DNA of 64,000 bases, taken from positions 30,103 through 94,102 of the forward strand of contig CAYJLV010000012.1 of the NCBI GenBank assembly GCA_964371405.1. Direction: 5' to 3'. The DNA comes from JAMHWF01 sp964371405. Lineage in GTDB: Bacteria; Pseudomonadota; Gammaproteobacteria; Burkholderiales; Burkholderiaceae_C. The notes beneath the pieces are model-generated. The model worked only from the letters and a program-made list of their open reading frames with translations. It was not told the DNA's origin and ran no database searches. The number at the start of each line of letters is the position of its first letter. The first letter of the stretch is position 1. Shown piece by piece: positions 59,163 to 64,000 of this stretch. The translations under genes and the position numbers were made by a program.

Positions 59163-59539
59163 GGAGAGGCTCCTTGCTGCTGCGAAGTATGGTGACGCGA
59201 GCGAAGTGTCGTCTGTCGGAGAAACGCACCCAAGGCGTCAGCGTTGACTGACGCTGGCGCAATGGCGTGTCCTGGACCAGGCTGGCGGGGCGCAGCGATG
59301 TGCATGCACTCGCCGCGCGCCGCGCCGACTCCCCGCGACCCCGGGCCCGCGCGCCGGTGCGAGGACGAAGTCGCCTTTCCGTGGCAATGCCGACGGCAGT
59401 ACTTCACGCCGGCATCGATCGAAGCCCGTGCACGGGGCTGCGCGGCGCGCCGCTTCGGCGATCATCACCATGTTATTCGGCTCCACGGCGGCCCGTCGCC
59501 GCGCGTGGCCCCCGGTTCAGCGAATGAGGGAGAGTCGCA
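59163..59539. other. intergenic region without a supported gene
   Basis: These 377 bp separate two divergently oriented genes. I see no convincing coding frame. A hairpin at 59235-59254 pairs GCGTCAG with CTGACGC. A ribosome site (GAGGGAGAG) lies before the substrate-binding protein start. Short open frames on both strands here lack ribosome sites and family similarity. Confidence 0.6.
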
Positions 59540-60685
59540 ATGCTGCTAGACGCAACCAGACGCCGGCTGTTGACCGGCATGGCACTCGCCGCAACGGCGC
59601 TCGCAACGCCCGCGATCGCCGCCGACGACATCGTGGTCGGCCAGATCGGCCCGTGGACCGTGCTGGCGGTGCCCGACGTGCCGCAGCTCAATCAGGGAAT
59701 GAAGTCCTACTTCGGGCAGGTCAATGCGCGCGGCGGAGTCAACGGCCGCAGGATCTCGATGTTCGAGCTCGACGATGCCTACACCGGTGCCGGCTTCGTC
59801 AAGCGCTTCAACGAGGCGATGCAGCGCAAGCCGGTCGCGCTGCTGACGCCGCTGGGCTCCGAGGCGCTCAAGCGCATGCTCGACGACAAGCTGCTCGACC
59901 AGCACGACGTCGTCGTCCTCAACGCGGTGCCGGGTGCCGAGAGCTTGCGCAACCCGGGCCACCCGCGCCTGTTTCATCTGCGCGCGGGCGACCGCCAGCA
60001 GGTCGACAAGATGGTGATGCATGCGCGAACGCTCGGCATCACGAAGCTGTTCGTGATGTACGAGACTATCCCGATGGGCGAGTCGGCGGTGAAGATGGCC
60101 AAGGAGGCGGTGGCGCGCGTCGGACAGATCGAGATGAGCGCGCTGGGCGTCGCGCGCCAGCCTGAGCCGATCGCCAAGACGGCGCAGAAGATCGCCGAAT
60201 CGGGCACGCAGTGCGTGCTGGTGCTGGGCTCGCCGCGCTTCTCCGTCGACGCGATCGCCCAGCTGCGCAAGGCCGGCGTCTCGCAGTCGATGTTTGCCTT
60301 CTCCTACGTGCCTTCGCCGCTGGTCTCGAAGGTGGCGGGCGAGGAGGCGGCGCGCGGCATCGGCATCACGCAGACCTTCCCGAACCCGGTGGGCGTCAAC
60401 ACCCAGCTGCAGCGCGACTTCCAGGCGGCGATGAAGGAAGCGTTCCCGCAGGTCGCACCGACGTCTTACACGTCGTTCCACCTCGAGGGCTACGTCACGG
60501 CGCGCGTGCTGGTCGAGGCGCTCAGGCGCAGCCCACAAATCACGCCCGAGCACCTCGCCAGGACGCTGAAGACGATGGGCGAGATCGACCTCGGCGGGTT
60601 CCGCATCAACTTCGCCAAGAGCAACGTCGGCAGCAGCTACGTCGACATCGGCGTCGTCACCATGGCAGGGCGCCTGATGTACTGA
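59540..60685 (+). CDS. orphan Leu/Ile/Val-type substrate-binding protein
   Basis: 381 residues. The signal peptide is twin-arginine-like (ATRRRLLTGMALAATALATP) ending AIAA. The mature protein has the type I periplasmic-binding fold: VVGQIGPWTVLAVPDVPQLN, LLTPLGSEALKRMLDDKLLD and TSFHLEGYVTARVLVEALRR. No permease or ATPase genes adjoin it, so it either borrows the LivHMGF complex or serves as a sensor. It is followed by a strong hairpin. Confidence 0.88.
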   Translation: MLLDATRRRLLTGMALAATALATPAIAADDIVVGQIGPWTVLAVPDVPQLNQGMKSYFGQVNARGGVNGRRISMFELDDAYTGAGFVKRFNEAMQRKPVALLTPLGSEALKRMLDDKLLDQHDVVVLNAVPGAESLRNPGHPRLFHLRAGDRQQVDKMVMHARTLGITKLFVMYETIPMGESAVKMAKEAVARVGQIEMSALGVARQPEPIAKTAQKIAESGTQCVLVLGSPRFSVDAIAQLRKAGVSQSMFAFSYVPSPLVSKVAGEEAARGIGITQTFPNPVGVNTQLQRDFQAAMKEAFPQVAPTSYTSFHLEGYVTARVLVEALRRSPQITPEHLARTLKTMGEIDLGGFRINFAKSNVGSSYVDIGVVTMAGRLMY

Positions 60686-60707
60686 CCGCGCGGTCACCGC
60701 AGTCTCG

Positions 60708-60732
60708 CGAAGGCGGCCGCGTGCCGCCTTCG
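60708..60732. terminator. intrinsic terminator-like hairpin
   Basis: A perfect 10-bp stem (CGAAGGCGGC and GCCGCCTTCG) with a 5-nt loop lies 22 bp after the substrate-binding gene. The following sequence, TGCATTTCGG, is only weakly T-rich. It sits between convergent genes and can stop transcription from both sides. Confidence 0.7.
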
Positions 60733-60808
60733 TGCATTTCGGGCGCTGCCCGGCGGTGCGCAGGCGCCGACGGGGCCTTGCAGAGACGGCGAGCGCGAGC
60801 GCGGGCGT

Positions 60809-62631
60809 TCAGGCCTCCGATGCATCCTGATCGGCCAAACCGAACTGCATCGCCGCGGGGGGGGGGGGGAGCCCCCCCCCCCCCCCCCCGACAACGCCGA
60901 GTGCGTGCCGATGTCGACGATGCGGCCGGCCTCCATCACGACGATGCGGTCGGCGCGCTGCACCGTGGCGAGGCGATGCGCGATCACGATCGTCGTGCGG
61001 TCCTGCATCGCCGACTCGAGCGCGGCCTGCACCATGCGCTCGCTCTCGGCGTCGAGCGCACTGGTGGCCTCGTCGAGCAGCAGCAGCGGCGGGTTCAGCA
61101 GCATCGCGCGTGCGATCGCGATGCGCTGGCGCTGTCCGCCCGACAGGCGCACGCCGCGTTCGCCGAGGTAGGTGGCGTAGCCCTCGGGCAGCGCCTCGAT
61201 GAAGTCGTGCGCGTGCGCCGCCTTCGCTGCCGCGATGACGTCGGCTTCGCTCGCATCCGGCCGGCCGTAGCGGATGTTGTCGAGCGCGCTGGTCGAAAAG
61301 ACGATGCTGTCCTGCGGCACCAGGCCGATGCGCGAGCGCAGGTCGGCGAGCGCCGCGTCGCGCACCTCGACGCCGTCGATCGCGATGCGGCCCGACTGCG
61401 CGTCGTAGAAGCGCAGCAGCAGCTGAAACACCGTCGTCTTGCCGGCGCCGCTCGGACCGACCAGTGCCACCGTCTCGCCGGCGGCGACCTCCAGCGTCAC
61501 GTCGTGCAACGCCGGATGCTGTGGCCGCGACGGATAGTGGAAGCCGACATGCTGCAGCGACACCGCCGAGCCGCCCTGCACCGCGGGCAGCGCGACAGGC
61601 CGCGCCGGTCCGCGCACCGGCGAGCGCGTCGCCAGCAGTTCCATCAGCCGCTCCGTCGCGCCGGCGGCGCGCAGCAAGTCGCCGTAGACCTCCGAAAGCA
61701 CCGCGACGCTGCCCACGAGGATGATGACGAAGACGACCGTCTGGCCCAGGTGGCCGGCGCTGATCGCGCCGGCGAGCACCGCCTGCGTGCCCTGGTACAG
61801 CCCCCACAGCAGCGCGCCGAAGGTCGCCGTGATGATGAAGGCGACGAGCATCGCGCGCACCCGCGTGCGCCGTCGCGCCGTCGCGAAGGCCTGCTCGGTG
61901 GCGGCGCCGAAGCGCGCCGCCTCGCGCCGCTCCTGCACGTGGCCCTGCACGACCGGGATCGCGTTGAGCACCTCGGCGGCGATCGCGCTCGAATCGGCGA
62001 CGCGGTCCTGGCTGGCGCGGCTGAGCTTGCGCACGCGGCGCCCGAAATAGAGCGACGGCAGCACGACGAGCACCAGGATGCCCAGCACTTGCGTCATCAC
62101 GCGCGGATTGGTCACGACGAGCATCGCCAGCGCGCCGATGCCCATCACGCCATTGCGCAGCCCCATCGACAGGCTCGATCCGACGACCGTCTGCACCAGC
62201 GTGGTGTCCGTCGTCAGGCGGCTCAGCACTTCGCCGGTCTGCGTGTGCTCGAAGAACTCGGGACTCTGTTCGATCACGTGGGCATAGACGGCGTTGCGCA
62301 GATCGGCCGTGACGCGCTCGCCGATCCAGGTGACCATGTAGAAGCGCGCCGCCGAGAACACACCGAGCGCCGCGCCGACTCCGAACAGCGCGACGAAGTG
62401 CTCGCGCAGCGCCATGACACGCGCACCCGGGTCGGCGGCGACGAAGCCGGCGTCGATCAGCGACTTGAGCGCGAGCGGGAACACGAGCGTTGTCAGCGCC
62501 GCCATCACGAGGAACACGCCGGCCAGCGCGATGCGGCCGCGGTAGGGGCGCAGGAAGGGCAGCAGGCCGCCGAGCGCGCGCGCGCGGCGCGCCGGATCGA
62601 CGCCGGGGTCGGGCAAAGTCGTCGAAGTCAT
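60809..62631 (-). CDS. MsbA-type ABC exporter (half-transporter), C-terminus damaged in assembly
   Basis: About 600 residues. The N-terminal membrane domain has six helices (RIALAGVFLVMAALTTLVFP onwards). The ATPase domain has Walker A GPSGAGKTT, Q-loop VPQDSIVF, signature LSGGQRQRI, Walker B LLLLDEATSALD and H-loop IVIAHRLATVQRADRI. Family-like coding runs from ATG 62631 to DIGTHSAL near 60890, then hits a C18/G13 tract. On its far side another frame gives AMQFGLADQDASEA and a stop at 60809, the expected C-terminus. The frame break is therefore an assembly artefact that replaced about ten codons. It exports a lipid, peptide or drug; the substrate is unknown. Confidence 0.88.
60857..60889. 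other. G13/C18 homopolymer tract, probable assembly artefact
   Basis: A run of 13 G (60857-60869), then AG, then 18 C (60872-60889). It interrupts the ABC exporter reading frame just before its end. Poly-G meeting poly-C is what two opposing reads with artificial G tails would give when joined. Confidence 0.85.
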
Positions 62632-62697
62632 GACGCAGGAGTGTAGGCATGCGCGCGCCATCGGGTTGACGCTGCGCGGTTATGCTGCGCGCCGACG

Positions 62698-62848
62698 ATG
62701 AGCGAGACCCTGATCCTGCTGCCCGGCCTCGTGTCGGACCGCGCCGTCTGGCAAGCCCAGTGCGACGCGCTGGCGCCGCGCGTGCGATGCCTGGTGCCCG
62801 AGTGGGGCCTGCTCGACTCGCTGGGCGCGCTGGCCGCGGAGGTGGTTG
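62698..62848 (+). pseudogene. N-terminal part of an alpha/beta hydrolase, cut at a sequence junction
   Basis: From ATG 62698 the frame gives SETLILLPGLVSDRAVWQAQ, then RVRCLVPEWGLLDSLGALAA, the start of an alpha/beta hydrolase. Similarity ends near 62848 and the frame continues into Arg-rich unrelated sequence. The catalytic Ser elbow and the rest are missing. The gene is probably intact in the real genome; it is cut by the junction described at 62.85 kb. Confidence 0.6.
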
Positions 62849-62977
62849 GCATTCCCGCGGCGGGGGGCGTTGCGGGGGTTTGGCGAGGTGGAGCGGTTCG
62901 AGGAGTACGGCGCCGAGCAGTGGCTCGGCGTATGGACCGGCGGTCCGGCTCCCGCGACGGCCGGTGTGGACCCATGA
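62849..62977 (+). CDS. C-terminal end of an unidentified gene from the second sequence source
   Basis: In the frame ending at TGA 62975, the codons encode AFPRRGALRGFGEVERFEEY, then GAEQWLGVWTGGPAPATAGV and DP. This reads like a normal actinobacterial protein C-terminus. It has no start in this window, because it begins at the junction. The family is not recognised. Confidence 0.45.
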   Translation, partial: AFPRRGALRGFGEVERFEEYGAEQWLGVWTGGPAPATAGVDP

Positions 62978-62984
62978 TGGACGG

Positions 62985-63392
62985 ATGCTGATCGTGCGCC
63001 TCCATCCCGCCCAGTGGGCCTACGTGATGGTCGTGCTGGTGGTGGCGGGCGTCGGGTTCATCACCGGGTCGACGGCGGCGATCCTGGTCGCCGCGCTCCT
63101 GGCGGTGCCGGCGAGCTTCGCCGGTCTCGTCGGCTACTACGTCACCTACGGACTACTGGCGCAGGTGCCGGGCGCGAACCCCTCGAGCAGCAGCGGGTCG
63201 TCTTCGTGCACGACCGCAGGGGAGTGCACGACGTCGACGAGCGGCGACCTCGCCGACTGGTTCGCGGTCACCGCCGACGTGCTCGGGATCCTCGCGCTGA
63301 CCGCCGCCGCGCTGCTGAACGTGCTCATCCTGCAGGCCCTGCTGGTTGCCCGACGGCAGCGACGCGACCGGACGGCCGGCGCTCGACCCTGA
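62985..63392 (+). CDS. small membrane protein, actinobacterial style
   Basis: 135 residues with three hydrophobic segments: about 10-30 (WAYVMVVLVVAGVGFITGST), 32-52, and 100-122 (VLGILALTAAALLNVLILQA). A Ser/Thr/Cys-rich loop (SSSSGSSSCTTAGECTTSTS) lies between the second and third. A basic tail follows. Not recognised. The style, like that of its neighbours, differs from the betaproteobacterial genes to the left. Confidence 0.6.
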   Translation: MLIVRLHPAQWAYVMVVLVVAGVGFITGSTAAILVAALLAVPASFAGLVGYYVTYGLLAQVPGANPSSSSGSSSCTTAGECTTSTSGDLADWFAVTADVLGILALTAAALLNVLILQALLVARRQRRDRTAGARP

Positions 63393-63476
63393 TCACGCGG
63401 CGCCCCAGGACGTCATGCGGACAGTGTTGCCCCTTCCACCATCCGTATGACGTCCCGAGCCCCGATGCCGCAGGGG

Positions 63477-64000
63477 TCAGCCGGACGCGCTCTGCCCGAC
63501 GATCCGCCGTGCCAGGTCGACCCAGCCGTCGTAGAGCCGGTCGATCGGGAAGCCCTCGATCTCGACCTGCTGCTCGAGGATGGGCAGCTCCAGCGGGGCG
63601 AGCAGAGCGACGGCCAGCAGCGGCACGTCGCCGGTGACGCCGAGCTCGTGGAGCAGGTAGCGCACGTGCGTGGCCGTGAACGAGTAGGCGCCGGCCGCGC
63701 GGGTCGCCGCCCGCCCGGCCTCCCGGATCAGCTCGGCGTGGAGCAGGGTCGTCTCGAGGCGGGTCCGGCCGAACGCGAGCAGCCGGTCCCAGGGGTCCGC
63801 CCCCGGCCCGAGCGGTGGCGGGCCGAACATCACCTGCGCCTGCCACTCGGTCTCGGAGTGGTTGAGCACGGCCGCCATCAGCCCCTCGCGGGACTCGAAC
63901 CGGCGGAACACCGTGCCCTTGCCGACGCCCGCGGCCGCGGCCACGGCGTCCATGGTGATCGCGCGGGCGCCGCACCGCGCGACCCGCTGCTGCGCGGCGC
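63477..64000 (-). CDS. TetR-family regulator, N-terminus beyond the right edge
   Basis: At least 174 residues. The frame enters from the right edge with QQRVARCGARAITMDAVAAA, followed by AGVGKGTVFRRFESREGLMA, the HTH of TetR regulators. The ligand domain is helical (TLLHAELIREAGRAATRAAG) and ends RRIVGQSASG. An internal ATG at 63953 would remove half the HTH, so the gene is partial and not started there. The style is actinobacterial. Confidence 0.8.
   Translation of the reverse strand, partial: AAQQRVARCGARAITMDAVAAAAGVGKGTVFRRFESREGLMAAVLNHSETEWQAQVMFGPPPLGPGADPWDRLLAFGRTRLETTLLHAELIREAGRAATRAAGAYSFTATHVRYLLHELGVTGDVPLLAVALLAPLELPILEQQVEIEGFPIDRLYDGWVDLARRIVGQSASG

Noticed and set aside
59238..59486. 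An 82-codon minus-strand frame in the 59.2-59.5 kb intergenic region
   Set aside because: No ribosome site, Arg-rich composition and no motif; I kept the region as gene-free.

Overview
The window is a GC-rich, gene-dense bacterial chromosome segment. Protein families point to a betaproteobacterium of the order Burkholderiales: Bug/TctC receptors, a NahR-type LysR regulator, a cytochrome cd1 plus quinol NO-reductase denitrification set, an HME-RND metal pump, and the 'CCCTCTCCC...GGGAGAGGG' type of intergenic repeat. Genes are packed into polycistrons with 4-nt stop/start overlaps (ATGA, GTGA, TTGA). The assembly is imperfect. There is a 10-N gap inside a Rieske oxygenase gene, a G13/C18 tract that replaces codons near the end of an ABC exporter gene, and an abrupt change near 62.85 kb. 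The last ~1.15 kb after that change has actinobacterial-looking genes and is probably chimeric.

Layout. 0.2-6.5 kb: an aromatic acid cluster (EntE-type aryl acid adenylating enzyme, salicylyl-CoA 5-hydroxylase-type monooxygenase, OYE-type oxidoreductase, two small proteins) with a convergent NahR-type LysR regulator. 6.6-10 kb: DUF454 protein, amidase, and the N-end-rule transferases Bpt and Aat. 10-12.7 kb: three lipoproteins. 12.8-20.6 kb: a P450, a DUF364 protein, then a unit with an AprBA-like ferredoxin/flavoprotein pair, a Bug receptor and a Rieske oxygenase, headed by a LuxR regulator. 20.7-26.2 kb: fragments of two genes, then a translationally coupled run of a small c-type cytochrome, two MauG-like di-haem proteins and a quinol-dependent NO reductase. 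26.2-28 kb: a type IV toxin-antitoxin pair with a clear operator, and a truncated Bug gene. 28-32.6 kb: small genes and a nirS / tetrahaem NirT / di-haem cytochrome / cupredoxin operon preceded by an FNR/DNR-like palindrome. 32.7-37.5 kb: an ornithine cyclodeaminase family gene and putA. 37.5-44.8 kb: a seven-gene heavy-metal RND efflux locus. 44.9-50 kb: a complete branched-chain amino-acid-type ABC importer. 50-55 kb: an ScfR-type regulator, a receiver-only response regulator and a transporter-fused histidine kinase. 55-62.6 kb: redoxin, phosphoesterase, PAS protein, folA-thyA, OmpA-like lipoprotein, an orphan substrate-binding protein and an ABC exporter.

How they work together. nirS makes NO from nitrite, using electrons that can come through NirT and the two small redox proteins. 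The quinol NO reductase 4.5 kb away removes the NO. The first cluster probably activates an aryl acid to its CoA thioester and oxygenates it under a salicylate-type regulator. The AprBA-like/Rieske/Bug unit looks like uptake plus redox processing of an unidentified organic acid.

Most unusual content: the MauG-MauG-qNOR operon, the AprBA-like pair next to a Rieske oxygenase, an OYE-type enzyme that has lost one iron-sulfur cysteine, a secreted or lipidated form of the normally cytosolic MTH1187 thiamine-binding fold, and two families of dispersed hairpin repeats. No rRNA, tRNA or CRISPR array was recognised.
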